From the NCBI GenBank assembly GCA_001604135.1, contig LVAT01000005.1:148394-212393 (forward strand): a stretch of DNA of 64,000 nucleotides, in the 5' to 3' direction. The notes under the pieces are model-generated. The model was not told where the DNA came from. It saw only the letters and a program-made list of their open reading frames with translations, and did not search any database. The translations under genes and the position numbers were made by a program. The stretch comes from Clostridiales bacterium Firm_14. GTDB lineage: Bacteria > Bacillota > Clostridia > Saccharofermentanales > Saccharofermentanaceae. Within the stretch, counting starts at the first letter, position 1, and each line of letters opens with the position of its first letter. Shown here in pieces: positions 1-8,832 of this stretch.

Positions 1-1
1 G

Positions 2-289
2 CTTCCGGAAGGATTGACTACATTAGATGACAGCGTTTTTAGTTATTGTGAATCTTTAACAACCGTTAAACTCCCGGCTTCTCTTAAAGAAGTAGGAATA
101 AACATGCTTTATAAATCTGGAGTAACAGATATTTATGTTCCAGCAGACATGGAGCTTACAAGTTATGATTCGACTTCTTTTTTAAATCCCGGTTCTCAAG
201 TTGCGATCAAGGTTCATATTGCTCAAGGTTCATGGGCAGATCAGAATTTTGATGAAGTATTCCCAGGAGCAGAGAAAGTGTATGATTAA
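2..289 (+). CDS. Leucine-rich-repeat (BspA-like) surface protein, C-terminal end only
   Basis: The window opens inside this gene, and the reading frame is open from base 2. The visible 95 residues contain an LRR_5/BspA-type pattern (short beta segments such as LPEGLTTLDDSVF followed by TTVKLPASLKEVG), then a closing stretch without repeats. Proteins of this family are usually exported and bind host or polymer surfaces; the export signal would lie upstream of the window. The stop codon overlaps the start of the following TadE-like gene by a few bases, so the two are probably translationally coupled and belong to the same operon. The function is inferred from the repeat type only. Confidence 0.6.
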   Translation, partial: LPEGLTTLDDSVFSYCESLTTVKLPASLKEVGINMLYKSGVTDIYVPADMELTSYDSTSFLNPGSQVAIKVHIAQGSWADQNFDEVFPGAEKVYD

Positions 290-941
290 ACGTTTCATTA
301 ATCAAATTAGAGATGAGAATGGAACAATAATGATCGAATCCACATATTGTATGTTGGCGGCAATGATCGTGATGATTTTCATTGTCGGTTTGGGATTCAT
401 TTATTATCAACATGTTATGTTTGTTGTTGCTTGTGATCAGGTTGCTGAAGAAGTGGTGCAAACATATAAACTTAAGAATGTAACTCATAATGTTGAAGTA
501 ACTCAGGCAGATGTCGAGCACGACAGTCTTGGGTTTTATAGATATTTATGGGGAACCATTCAAAGTTCAAGTCAGGATCACCTGGAAGTATTAGTTAATG
601 AAAGATTATCGCAGACTTCTTTTGCACTTGATGGTGGTAATGCTACAGTTGAGATTGTCCCGCATATTGATGATATCGGCAGAAGACATTATGCTGTAAC
701 GATCACTAAACCTTATAAAACCTTATTCTCTAATTTTTTTAATGGCTCTGTCTTCAAAGCACTTAAAATAGATAATAATATGACTACAACTGTTTATGTT
801 GAAGGTACGGATATTTCCCATATTACAAACACAGTCGATTTTACTTTATATGGTATGCGCTTTCTTGAAAAGTGGGAAGTTACAGGTATTATCTCTAGTT
901 TTTGTTCTTTGTTTAATACAATTTGGAAATTTTTCACGTAA
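282..941 (+). CDS. TadE-like pseudopilin
   Basis: A 219-residue protein with a short basic N-terminus and then G14-T-I-M-I-E19 followed by one hydrophobic segment (about 20-44). This is the Gly plus Glu(+5) arrangement of TadE/pseudopilin precursors cut by a prepilin peptidase. The rest is an extracytoplasmic beta-rich domain without recognised motifs. An upstream in-frame start at 201 is possible, but ATG 282 has an AGGAG 12 bases upstream and places the Gly/Glu signature at the expected depth. It overlaps the stop of the LRR gene. With the next two genes it forms the minor-pilin part of a Tad/Flp-type apparatus; the ATPase and platform genes are not in the window and may lie upstream. Confidence 0.7.
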   Translation: MIKRFINQIRDENGTIMIESTYCMLAAMIVMIFIVGLGFIYYQHVMFVVACDQVAEEVVQTYKLKNVTHNVEVTQADVEHDSLGFYRYLWGTIQSSSQDHLEVLVNERLSQTSFALDGGNATVEIVPHIDDIGRRHYAVTITKPYKTLFSNFFNGSVFKALKIDNNMTTTVYVEGTDISHITNTVDFTLYGMRFLEKWEVTGIISSFCSLFNTIWKFFT

Positions 942-968
942 TCATTTTATCTGTGTTGGAGGGTCTGT

Positions 969-3500
969 ATGAATAAGCAACGTAAAATCGGTTTGAGAAA
1001 GCATCTATGGCACAGTTTTTTGGGCGTGTCTAAAGGCGCAGTTTCTATCCTTCTAATGATTGTAACTACACCATTTCTTTCGCTTACTTTATTCCTGGTT
1101 GAGTCAGTTCGATATCAGGATGCTTTAGAGTTGCTTTTTGAGCTTGAAGATTTGGTTGCTTCATCAACATTAGCTAATAACGATTCGTTTTTGAACGAAC
1201 GATTTGGCTTGTTAGCTGTTGATCAAACCGTAGACCTTGATGAACGGTATAACATGTATATGGATGCCAACATGGGTTCTTTTAAAAATGAATTACAGAT
1301 GAACAGCATGACAGCTACCGGTATGTTCCCTCTTTCAGAGACAGATGTATATGAGCAGCAGATCATAGATACTTGTGAGATCAGCGGAATTGCCGAGGTT
1401 ATTTTTGACGGCTTAGATTTAGATAAATTATTTGAAAAATTGAATGGTGTTACGAATCTTGATAAGATCCAGAAGATTGCTGACACCGGTGATCAGGTAA
1501 TGACTGTCCTTAAAGCCGTTAAGACTGTATATTTTGATATAGCCGGCAATCCTAAGCCTGATACAAAAGACGGCGAAAAGAAAATGGATTCGCTGAAAAC
1601 TTTGCATGATAATTATAATTCAGCAAAAAAAGAGGTTGGTACGTATTATCCTAATTTCAAAGAAAAATTTAAGGCATATTGTGATGCTTTAGCAACGGCA
1701 AAAGCAAATTGTAAAGAGGGGGAAGATCCTTATAAAAACGCTGATGTTGTTAAAGCTTATAATGCTCTTACTAAGCCATACAACTATTCTCCCAAAGATC
1801 AATATGTAAAAGCATTAAAAAAATATCAAGATAGTTACAAAGCTCTATCTGGCAGAATTAAAGATATATTTAAAGACGTTGCTACTCTTCAAGCTGAAAT
1901 AGCAAAAGTAAAGGATAAGGATAGCGAGGGTGAATTTGCTGAATTAATTAAAAAAATCGCAGGCTTTATTGAAGCTGTAGAGACTGTAACGATTACTAGC
2001 GATACATACAGAGCCACTATGTCGGGGGAGGAGGCTACAATTGAATCGCTTATTCGTGATTTCGATAAAATCAATAATACCAGTTTTGCGGAGACTGATT
2101 GGAAGAATATTGAAAGTCCGTTTGATCTGGGCAAAAAAGTAACCGGTACTATTGATGATCTATATACTGTTTTTAATAACGCTGTGACAAGTCTTGAGAA
2201 AATTTTCGATGAAAAAGCTCAGGAGGATGCTGCAGGAATATCTGATTATTTGCAGCTCTTTGATAAGATCAGGAATATTACTGTTTTTTATAATTCTAAA
2301 TTAAACAGTAATATCAATAAAAGTGATTGGGCTGTTGCTGTTGGAGCAGATAAAAGCTCTGAGAGTTTTATGAATGCTGTTGGCAATTTTACCAGTGCTT
2401 GTAAGGATATTGTCGATGGCCTGGCGAAATTAGATTTTATAAAGCTGATTTCAGCTGCTTATAAAATCGCAAAAGCTATTTGGGAATTGTCAAAAGCTAT
2501 AGTTTTCTCTGTTACAAAGTATATTGATAAAATCGGTGAGATTATTGATGCTACCAATAGTAATAGTAATAAAGTAGCTGGATTTTTTTCCTACGTGGCC
2601 AGTGATTTTTTGGTAACTTCATATGCTTGTTACAATTTTTCAAGCAGAGTTAATTATCTGGGCAAATCTTCGATTATGGGATCTGTAGATGAACCTGGTA
2701 AAACGGGTTACAGTTACAAATATGAAGGTAATGAGAGTTTAACTAATTCTTTTGCCGGAGACTTTTCTGCTTTTGCTTCAGTTATGTCAGGTACAGATCA
2801 GCCCAGTAATGACAAAAGATTCAAGGGCGCAGAACTTGAATATATCCTTATTGGACTTGATAATGAATGCCAGAATCAGCTTTGTTCATTTATAAATATG
2901 TATTTATTAAGATTGGCATTTAATATTCCTTCTGTTGTTAACGATAGCGTTATTAAATCATTGGCTTCGGCATATCCCCCTTTTACATATGCTATTTATT
3001 TACTTGCTGTTTTAATTGAACCCTTCCTTGATATGTTGCTTCTTGTTAACGGCGGAAAAGTCAATTTAATTAAGAGCGATATCTATTTATCAGCTAAGGG
3101 TATTCTTATTTTCACTAAGGATTTTATTAATGCTGTTGATGCTATGAGTTCTATAGCTAAGGTTGAGGGAATGAAACCTGATGAATTGAAGAAAGGGTTA
3201 GAAGAATGCATAAAATCTGAAGCTTCCACCGGTGGAGATTTTAAAGTAGAACTTAATGTAACCTATACTGAGAACATGTTATTACTAATGTTACTATCAG
3301 CTAAAAAAGAAGATAAATTGAAACGAATGCAGAATTTAGTTCAAATGGAAGCAAGGGTCAAGAATCCGGACTTTCAACTAAGTAAAGCTTATACCTATAT
3401 TAAAGCGGATGCTAAATGTAAGTTGAAACCTATGCTTAATGTGGGCTTTGCGAATAACGGGTATATTGATGTGTCAAATACACGCTATCTTGGTTACTGA
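969..3500 (+). CDS. Large Tad-locus protein, DUF5702-like (TadG-type)
   Basis: An 843-residue protein preceded by GGAGG. The N-terminus holds a basic stretch and then a hydrophobic segment (about 23-46) ending in LVESVR, a pattern typical of the DUF5702/TadG-like proteins of clostridial Tad loci. The large middle is Lys/Asp-rich and mostly helical, with long likely coiled-coil stretches (about 190-340). A second hydrophobic zone lies near 655-690, in the C-terminal third. It sits between two TadE-like genes, so a structural or assembly role in the same envelope machine is likely. The family assignment rests on the N-terminal pattern, size and position; no catalytic motif was seen. The gene is visibly richer in A+T than the later operons. 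Confidence 0.6.
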   Translation: MNKQRKIGLRKHLWHSFLGVSKGAVSILLMIVTTPFLSLTLFLVESVRYQDALELLFELEDLVASSTLANNDSFLNERFGLLAVDQTVDLDERYNMYMDANMGSFKNELQMNSMTATGMFPLSETDVYEQQIIDTCEISGIAEVIFDGLDLDKLFEKLNGVTNLDKIQKIADTGDQVMTVLKAVKTVYFDIAGNPKPDTKDGEKKMDSLKTLHDNYNSAKKEVGTYYPNFKEKFKAYCDALATAKANCKEGEDPYKNADVVKAYNALTKPYNYSPKDQYVKALKKYQDSYKALSGRIKDIFKDVATLQAEIAKVKDKDSEGEFAELIKKIAGFIEAVETVTITSDTYRATMSGEEATIESLIRDFDKINNTSFAETDWKNIESPFDLGKKVTGTIDDLYTVFNNAVTSLEKIFDEKAQEDAAGISDYLQLFDKIRNITVFYNSKLNSNINKSDWAVAVGADKSSESFMNAVGNFTSACKDIVDGLAKLDFIKLISAAYKIAKAIWELSKAIVFSVTKYIDKIGEIIDATNSNSNKVAGFFSYVASDFLVTSYACYNFSSRVNYLGKSSIMGSVDEPGKTGYSYKYEGNESLTNSFAGDFSAFASVMSGTDQPSNDKRFKGAELEYILIGLDNECQNQLCSFINMYLLRLAFNIPSVVNDSVIKSLASAYPPFTYAIYLLAVLIEPFLDMLLLVNGGKVNLIKSDIYLSAKGILIFTKDFINAVDAMSSIAKVEGMKPDELKKGLEECIKSEASTGGDFKVELNVTYTENMLLLMLLSAKKEDKLKRMQNLVQMEARVKNPDFQLSKAYTYIKADAKCKLKPMLNVGFANNGYIDVSNTRYLGY

Positions 3501-3526
3501 TTTTATCGGGTTTGAGGTTGTTCAGT

Positions 3527-4141
3527 ATGAATAAAATATTAAAGACTCGCAAAAACAGAAAAGGAACGGTTACTATTGAAACCGCTATTTTCTTACCGAT
3601 CTTCTTTTTTGTATTCATGGCTATATTTGGCGTGTTTGGTATCATTTTGGCCAGACATCAGGTAAGACATGCTTTTTTCCAGGCAACCAAAAGCTTAGCC
3701 AAGGATTCACTTATTACAGAAAGAGTTGATAAGCGAAGCGACGACGGAAATCTTTTCTTAAATAATTTTGGAGAAATCGCTACTTTATTCATTAGATGGG
3801 TGATAGATGGCGACAACTTTTCTTCCAGTGAAAAATGGTATGCGAACAGCAATTCTACAGATGGGAAAGAAATAATCAAGGCCAGATTTGTTGGCTTCCT
3901 TACCGGTGGAGATGAAACCAAGGCAGATACCTATTTGAAAAATCTGCGTGTTAAGAATGGCCTAAGCGGTGTTACTTTTGATTACTATGTTGAGAATGGA
4001 GAAATGACGATAACTATTAATTATACTGTCGAGTATTGGGTAAAATTATTTGGTGCCGAACAGATCCCGATGTCTCATACCCTTAAAACAAAGATGTGGC
4101 GTTACGACGGCGGCAGTGGCGGTCCGCCTTCAACGACATAG
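3527..4141 (+). CDS. TadE-like pseudopilin
   Basis: A 204-residue protein. The N-terminus has a basic stretch and then G13-T-V-T-I-E18 followed by a hydrophobic helix (about 19-42), the textbook TadE pattern of Gly with Glu at +5. The extracytoplasmic part ends in a short Gly/Pro-rich tail. ATG 3527 is chosen over the in-frame TTG at 3512 because a TGAGGT lies 8 bases upstream of it and the TTG would overlap that site. It is the third gene of the pilin-like group and is followed after 46 bases by the FHA gene, suggesting one transcript. It is probably processed by a prepilin peptidase encoded elsewhere. Confidence 0.72.
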   Translation: MNKILKTRKNRKGTVTIETAIFLPIFFFVFMAIFGVFGIILARHQVRHAFFQATKSLAKDSLITERVDKRSDDGNLFLNNFGEIATLFIRWVIDGDNFSSSEKWYANSNSTDGKEIIKARFVGFLTGGDETKADTYLKNLRVKNGLSGVTFDYYVENGEMTITINYTVEYWVKLFGAEQIPMSHTLKTKMWRYDGGSGGPPSTT

Positions 4142-4187
4142 TCTTAACAGAAAAATCGGAGATTTATAGAAGAAAGAAGCAAACAAT

Positions 4188-5798
4188 ATGAACAAGTTTA
4201 CTTACGAAAACAACGGAATAAACACTTATCTTGTTTATGAGATCGGAATCGGTGATATCGTAGACAGCATGGGCCTTGGTATGATAACAAACAATAAAAT
4301 ACAGGGGCTGGCTCAGACTTTTTTCACTCAGAAAGATAATGGAAAATTTATAAAATACAATGTCTCTTCCCGAATTACTCTTCAGTCTTTTTTTACAGGC
4401 CAGGTAAACAAGAAGAGATTATTAAGTGTTTTCAAGGGAATCCTTGATGCATATTTTGCTGCCGAAGAATATATGCTTGACACCAGTTCCATTGTTCTGG
4501 ATGCCGAGTATATTTTCGTTGATGTCTCAACTTGTGATGTCAGCATGATCTTCCTGCCGTTGATTGCAGAATCCAAAGATGTTTCTGATGTATGTTTCTT
4601 CTTCAGAAATCTTATGTATACGATCCAGTCTGATGTATCAGAGGACTGCAGCCATGTTGCTAAGATAATTAATTACCTGAATTCTTCAGCTAATTATTCT
4701 TTGGTCGATTTTAGAAACTTATTAAACGAATTGGATAATCGTGGAGCTTCTTCAGCACAGAGTGCTGTTAAGCCGATAGCTCAGATTCCTTCTGCAACAC
4801 AGGTTCAGGCTCCACAGGTTGCTCAGCCTGTAACGCCGGGATTTGCACCCGCTCCGGCGCCCGCACCTGCTCCTGTACAGGCACCAGTTGCTGCCCCGGC
4901 ACCTGCACCGGCTCCCGCGCCTGCTCCTGTGCCTCCTAAGGCTGCCGTAAAAGCACCTCCGATGCCTGTTCCCCCTAAGGGTGCACCTGCAAATGTACCT
5001 CCCAAGGGGCCTAATGGAATGGTTGTTCCGCCGAAGGCAGCTCCGCAAGCGGCAGCTCCTGTCACCACGCCTGATGGCAAAGAAATCTCACTTTTCTATC
5101 TGCTTCAGCATTACAATTCTGATAATGCAGCAGCATATAAAGCACAGAAAGAAGCGAAGAAGGCTGCAAAGGCAGCTGCACAGCCGCCCAAGAATCAGCA
5201 GGCTCCAGCAAAGGCTGCTAAGAATAAAAAGGCTCCCAAGGCACCTGCTCCTGCGCCGGTTATGCCTCCGGTTCCGGGTGCTCCCGTTCCGCCTGTTGCG
5301 CCTGTTGCAGTTCCTGTAGCAGCGCCTGTTACACCGGTTGCCCAGGCTGTTCCTGTAGCTCCTGTAGCTCCGGCAGCTCCTGTTGCTCCCGCTCCAATGG
5401 CTCCTTCCGGTGCGAATTTTGGCGAGACTACCGTGCTTGGCGGTGGTGCTGCAGGCGAGACTACAGTCTTAAGTCAGAATTCTACAGCAGTTCAGCAGAC
5501 TGTTAATCCCATGCTCGTAAGGCAGAAGAACAATGAGACTGTCAGACTCAATAAGTTCCCTTTCAGAGTAGGTAAGGAAAGAAGCTTTGTTGACTATTTC
5601 ATTGGTGACAATACCGCAGTAAGCAGAAGCCATGCTGAGATAACAATGAAGGATGGAGCATATTTCATAAAAGATATGAATTCTACCAATCATACCTATG
5701 TTAATGGAAACATGATCCAGAGCGGTATTGATGTAGCGATAAGCAGCGGTGACCGCTTGAGATTCGCTAACGAAGAATTCGAGTTCAGAATAGGTTAA
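4188..5798 (+). CDS. FHA-domain protein with DUF6382-like N-domain and ETTVL motifs
   Basis: A 536-residue soluble protein. Residues about 1-180 match the DUF6382-like domain found in clostridial FHA proteins. A long Ala/Pro-rich linker (about 190-405) follows, then two copies of GETTVL (412-417 and 423-428), then an FHA domain (about 452-536). FHA residues visible are G462, S479-R480-S481-H482 and N506-G507, the usual phospho-Thr pocket. In actinobacterial GarA/OdhI a phosphorylated ETT-type motif just before the FHA domain folds back onto it; the layout here is the same in outline, so a phospho-switch is likely. The PP2C and kinase genes follow immediately. It probably connects the kinase to the Tad-like machinery. 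Confidence 0.8.
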   Translation: MNKFTYENNGINTYLVYEIGIGDIVDSMGLGMITNNKIQGLAQTFFTQKDNGKFIKYNVSSRITLQSFFTGQVNKKRLLSVFKGILDAYFAAEEYMLDTSSIVLDAEYIFVDVSTCDVSMIFLPLIAESKDVSDVCFFFRNLMYTIQSDVSEDCSHVAKIINYLNSSANYSLVDFRNLLNELDNRGASSAQSAVKPIAQIPSATQVQAPQVAQPVTPGFAPAPAPAPAPVQAPVAAPAPAPAPAPAPVPPKAAVKAPPMPVPPKGAPANVPPKGPNGMVVPPKAAPQAAAPVTTPDGKEISLFYLLQHYNSDNAAAYKAQKEAKKAAKAAAQPPKNQQAPAKAAKNKKAPKAPAPAPVMPPVPGAPVPPVAPVAVPVAAPVTPVAQAVPVAPVAPAAPVAPAPMAPSGANFGETTVLGGGAAGETTVLSQNSTAVQQTVNPMLVRQKNNETVRLNKFPFRVGKERSFVDYFIGDNTAVSRSHAEITMKDGAYFIKDMNSTNHTYVNGNMIQSGIDVAISSGDRLRFANEEFEFRIG

Positions 5799-5810
5799 AG
5801 AGGATAAGTG

Positions 5811-6584
5811 ATGAATTTCCTTATATCGGCAATTACGGATATAGGGCTCACAAAGAGCACGAATCAGGACAGTTACTATGTAACTCATTTGAAGACAAAA
5901 CAGGGTAATGTTGTTTTGGCTGTTCTTTGTGATGGTATGGGCGGACTTTCGAAAGGGGAAGTTGCCAGTTCATCGGTTGTTAATGCATTCAAAAATTGGG
6001 CTGATACGAGGCTACCGCAGCTTTTTGCTACAGGGTTTAATGAGAATAACATACAATCTGAATGGAATGAGATCGCTCTTTCATTCAATAAAAAGATAAA
6101 GGATTACGCCAGCCAGTACAGCACCAATATGGGAACTACATTAGTTGCCATGCTTATAACTGAGAGTTTCTTTTACATTATTAATGTCGGCGATTCCAGA
6201 GCATATGAGATATCCAATCAACTGCGTGTTCTTACAAAAGATCAGACGGTAGTCGCAAGGGAAGTGGAGCTTGGAAAGCTTACACCCGAACAGGCTGAGA
6301 AGGATCCCAGAAGAAGTGTCCTTTTGCAGTGCATTGGAGCATCAGTTGAACTTGTACCTGATTTCTTTGTCGGAAGCGTAGTTCCTGATGCGGTATATAT
6401 GCTCTGCAGTGACGGCTTCAGGCATGAGATCACGCCTGAAGAGATCTTCAATTACATGAACGCGTCTGTTATGACGAGTGAGCCTCAGATGCAGGCCCAG
6501 ATGCAGGCTTTGGTCGACGCTAATAAGCAGCGCCAGGAACGCGATAACATTACCGTTGTCGGAATCAGAACCTATGTTGAGTGA
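5811..6584 (+). CDS. PP2C-family Ser/Thr protein phosphatase (Stp/PrpC type)
   Basis: A 257-residue cytoplasmic phosphatase of the metal-dependent PPM family. Visible motifs are TNQD (D20), CDGMGG (D41, metal binding), MGTTL, NVGDSRAY and LCSDGF, followed by a C-terminal DNIT: all metal-ligand Asp positions appear present. Length is normal for bacterial Stp/PrpC enzymes. ATG 5811 has AGAGG 7 bases upstream, better placed than the GTG at 5808. The gene lies between the FHA gene (12 bases before) and the kinase gene (9 bases after), so it almost certainly reverses the phosphorylation made by that kinase. Confidence 0.9.
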   Translation: MNFLISAITDIGLTKSTNQDSYYVTHLKTKQGNVVLAVLCDGMGGLSKGEVASSSVVNAFKNWADTRLPQLFATGFNENNIQSEWNEIALSFNKKIKDYASQYSTNMGTTLVAMLITESFFYIINVGDSRAYEISNQLRVLTKDQTVVAREVELGKLTPEQAEKDPRRSVLLQCIGASVELVPDFFVGSVVPDAVYMLCSDGFRHEITPEEIFNYMNASVMTSEPQMQAQMQALVDANKQRQERDNITVVGIRTYVE

Positions 6585-6593
6585 GGAAAATAG

Positions 6594-8300
6594 ATGCTTC
6601 AGGTAGGTTCATTAGTAGACGGCAGATATAAGATCCTGAGTGAAATTGGCCATGGCGGAATGAGCGTCGTATACATGGCTATTAACGAGAAGGCCAATAA
6701 GACATGGGCTGTTAAGGAAGTCCGTAAAGACGGCAAAATGGATTTCAACACAGTCCGAGCAGGCCTTATGGCTGAGATCGAGACTCTTAAGAAACTGAAT
6801 CATCCCAATCTTCCCAGTATCGTTGATGTTATTGAAGATCAGGACAGCTTCATTATCGTAATGGACTACATAGAAGGCCGGTCACTGGATGTAATTCTGG
6901 AAGAGACCGGAGCTCAGTCAGAAGATAATGTTGTTGAATGGGCATTGCAGTTGTGTGATGTTTTCGGATATCTTCATTCCAGAACACCGCCGATCATCTA
7001 TCGTGATATGAAGCCTGCAAATGTAATGCTTAAGCCGGACGGCAATATCATGGTTATCGATTTCGGTACTGCCAAGACTTATGATGTCGATTACGGAGAA
7101 ACTACGGGAATCGGCACAAGAGGATATGCCGCTCCGGAGCAGTATGGCGGTCTTGGCAGAACTGATGCCAGAACGGATATCTATTGCCTCGGTTTATCGA
7201 TGTATCATATGCTTACTAACGTTAATCCCTGTGTTACGCTGGTTACCGATAAGTCGATCAGAGCTGTAAATCCGGCTTTGTCACGCGGCTTGGATCAGAT
7301 CATTATCAAGTGCACACAGGACAATCCCGATGACAGGTACCAGTCTTGTGCCGAGTTGATGTATGACCTCGAGAACTATCAGAATCTGGAACCTATCTAC
7401 AAGCGCAAGCAGAAGAGTAAATTGGTTTGGTTCGTACTATTTTTAGCGCTGTCGATAGCAATGGTCATTACAGGTTTCGTGTTAAAGAATATGGCTTCTA
7501 ATACTGCTTCTTATACATATGCGAGCAAGATGGATGAAGCTTCCAAGACATCTGACTATTCCGAAAAGATGAAGATATATGAGGAATGCATCTCTATTCC
7601 GCAAATGGCCGGAAATCCTGAAGCGTATTTAAGACTTATCCAGACTTATAAGGAGAATGATGCTGTCTTTACTCAGAACGAGGCAAATCAGATCGAATAT
7701 CTGGTAAGCAATAACAAAGAAGAACTTATGCGTGATAAAGACGCATATGTGAATATCTGTTTCGAGATAGGAAAACTATATTGGTATTACTACGATTACG
7801 GTGACGGTTCTGATAATCAGATCACCAGAGGAAAGAGCTCTTTGCCCTGGTTCAATGATGTTATTAATAATGCCGAACCGGATTATGAGAATCTCGGCAT
7901 GACGAAGGCTTATTACAATATCGGTGTTTTCTATCGTGATATAACCACAAATGTTACAGAAGCAAATGACAAGGGCAAATACAAGCCTTTGTTCGATAAT
8001 CTGTCTGAGCTGACCGATACCTTGGCAAGCAACGAGAATGAGAGTGAGATCGTTCGTTTGGAACTTATTGAATTGTCCAGATCTGCTCTTCAGCAGTATT
8101 CGACCAAGTTTAAACAGGATGGTGTCAGTAAAGATCAATTATTGAAGCTTTACAAGAAACTCGATTCTACAGTTAAGAGCGTTGAGACTTCGACTGATAA
8201 GACCAGCCAGAAGAAAGATTCAACGATTAAAATGCTGCCGGAAACGTTAACTGCTGTTGAGGCAGCTTACGGCACGATACAGGAAGGAGATGGCGTTTAA
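6594..8300 (+). CDS. Membrane Ser/Thr protein kinase without PASTA domains
   Basis: A 568-residue Hanks-type kinase. The kinase domain (about 12-262) has a Gly-rich loop (GHGGMS), catalytic Lys41 in AVKEV, catalytic loop YRDMKPAN with D138 and N143, DFG at 156-158 and AAPEQ (179-183). The HRD motif is YRD. One transmembrane helix (about 277-297) precedes a roughly 270-residue extracellular helical region with TPR-like character rather than the PASTA repeats of PrkC/PknB, so the signal sensed is probably not muropeptide. The AGGAAGGAGA near its end serves the next gene. Likely substrates are the ETT(V/L)L motifs of the FHA protein and of the following small membrane protein. Confidence 0.88.
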   Translation: MLQVGSLVDGRYKILSEIGHGGMSVVYMAINEKANKTWAVKEVRKDGKMDFNTVRAGLMAEIETLKKLNHPNLPSIVDVIEDQDSFIIVMDYIEGRSLDVILEETGAQSEDNVVEWALQLCDVFGYLHSRTPPIIYRDMKPANVMLKPDGNIMVIDFGTAKTYDVDYGETTGIGTRGYAAPEQYGGLGRTDARTDIYCLGLSMYHMLTNVNPCVTLVTDKSIRAVNPALSRGLDQIIIKCTQDNPDDRYQSCAELMYDLENYQNLEPIYKRKQKSKLVWFVLFLALSIAMVITGFVLKNMASNTASYTYASKMDEASKTSDYSEKMKIYEECISIPQMAGNPEAYLRLIQTYKENDAVFTQNEANQIEYLVSNNKEELMRDKDAYVNICFEIGKLYWYYYDYGDGSDNQITRGKSSLPWFNDVINNAEPDYENLGMTKAYYNIGVFYRDITTNVTEANDKGKYKPLFDNLSELTDTLASNENESEIVRLELIELSRSALQQYSTKFKQDGVSKDQLLKLYKKLDSTVKSVETSTDKTSQKKDSTIKMLPETLTAVEAAYGTIQEGDGV

Positions 8301-8771
8301 ATGACAGTTGAAATGCTGAACACGTTATCTTTTGCTTCCTTCATCGCATCAGGCGTTATGTTCCTGACTGCTGTTGCGCTGTTTTTCCTGCTTGATATTC
8401 CCAAGGTTGTTGGCGAAGTATCGGGAAAGACCGCGAAGAAATCGATTCAGCAGATACAAAAGCATAATGAGGGAGACTCTGAAAGGATCCTTCATTCATC
8501 TCAGAATTCCAATGTTACCAGACCCGGTAAGAGCGGAAGAATGGGTGTCGGTACAGAAAAGATCAAAGCCGGTTCTTCGAATGAGACCACGCTCCTTGCT
8601 TCAAATCAGGCAGATCCGCCTGCAGCAAACGAGACTACTGTACTGATCAGCAATGAGACTACTTTACTTACTGATAATTCTTACGTTGCCGAACCTGCTA
8701 AGACTGTATCAGCTGAATGTGAAGTAGTGGAAACTTTATCGTCTTATCTAAAAGACGAATTGATCGAATGA
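8301..8771 (+). CDS. Small membrane protein with three ETT(V/L)L motifs
   Basis: A 156-residue protein starting one base after the kinase stop codon, with AGGAAGGAGA about 10 bases upstream. One transmembrane helix (about 11-32) is followed by a soluble, probably disordered tail. The tail holds three near-identical motifs: NETTLL (94-99), NETTVL (110-115) and NETTLL (118-123). These match the GETTVL pair in the FHA protein of the same operon. No known family was recognised. The simplest inference is a membrane docking protein: the neighbouring kinase phosphorylates the Thr residues and an FHA domain then binds. Membrane orientation is not certain, but the polar tail would have to be cytoplasmic for this. 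Confidence 0.7.
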   Translation: MTVEMLNTLSFASFIASGVMFLTAVALFFLLDIPKVVGEVSGKTAKKSIQQIQKHNEGDSERILHSSQNSNVTRPGKSGRMGVGTEKIKAGSSNETTLLASNQADPPAANETTVLISNETTLLTDNSYVAEPAKTVSAECEVVETLSSYLKDELIE

Positions 8772-8777
8772 GGCTAT

Positions 8778-8794
8778 AACAGTTCATAACTGTT
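8778..8794. promoter_or_regulatory. 17-bp palindrome upstream of the giant surface gene
   Basis: A perfect inverted repeat of 7-base arms, AACAGTT-CAT-AACTGTT, starts 7 bases after the stop of the small membrane protein gene and 39 bases before the giant surface gene. A TATAAA sequence follows within 10 bases. It could be an operator dimer site for separate control of the giant gene, or a short RNA hairpin. There is no T-run after it, so it is not a terminator. Confidence 0.4.
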
Positions 8795-8832
8795 CAGAAT
8801 ATAAAGCAAAACCGATAGGGGGGCTGTAGTAT

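Noticed and set aside
201..281. Upstream start of the first TadE-like gene
   Set aside because: It would add 27 residues before the pseudopilin signature and overlap the LRR gene by 89 bases; ATG 282 has its own AGGAG.
4752..5319. Three overlapping open frames inside the Ala/Pro-rich linker of the FHA gene
   Set aside because: Biased base composition of the linker keeps several frames open; none has a ribosome site or a sensible protein sequence.
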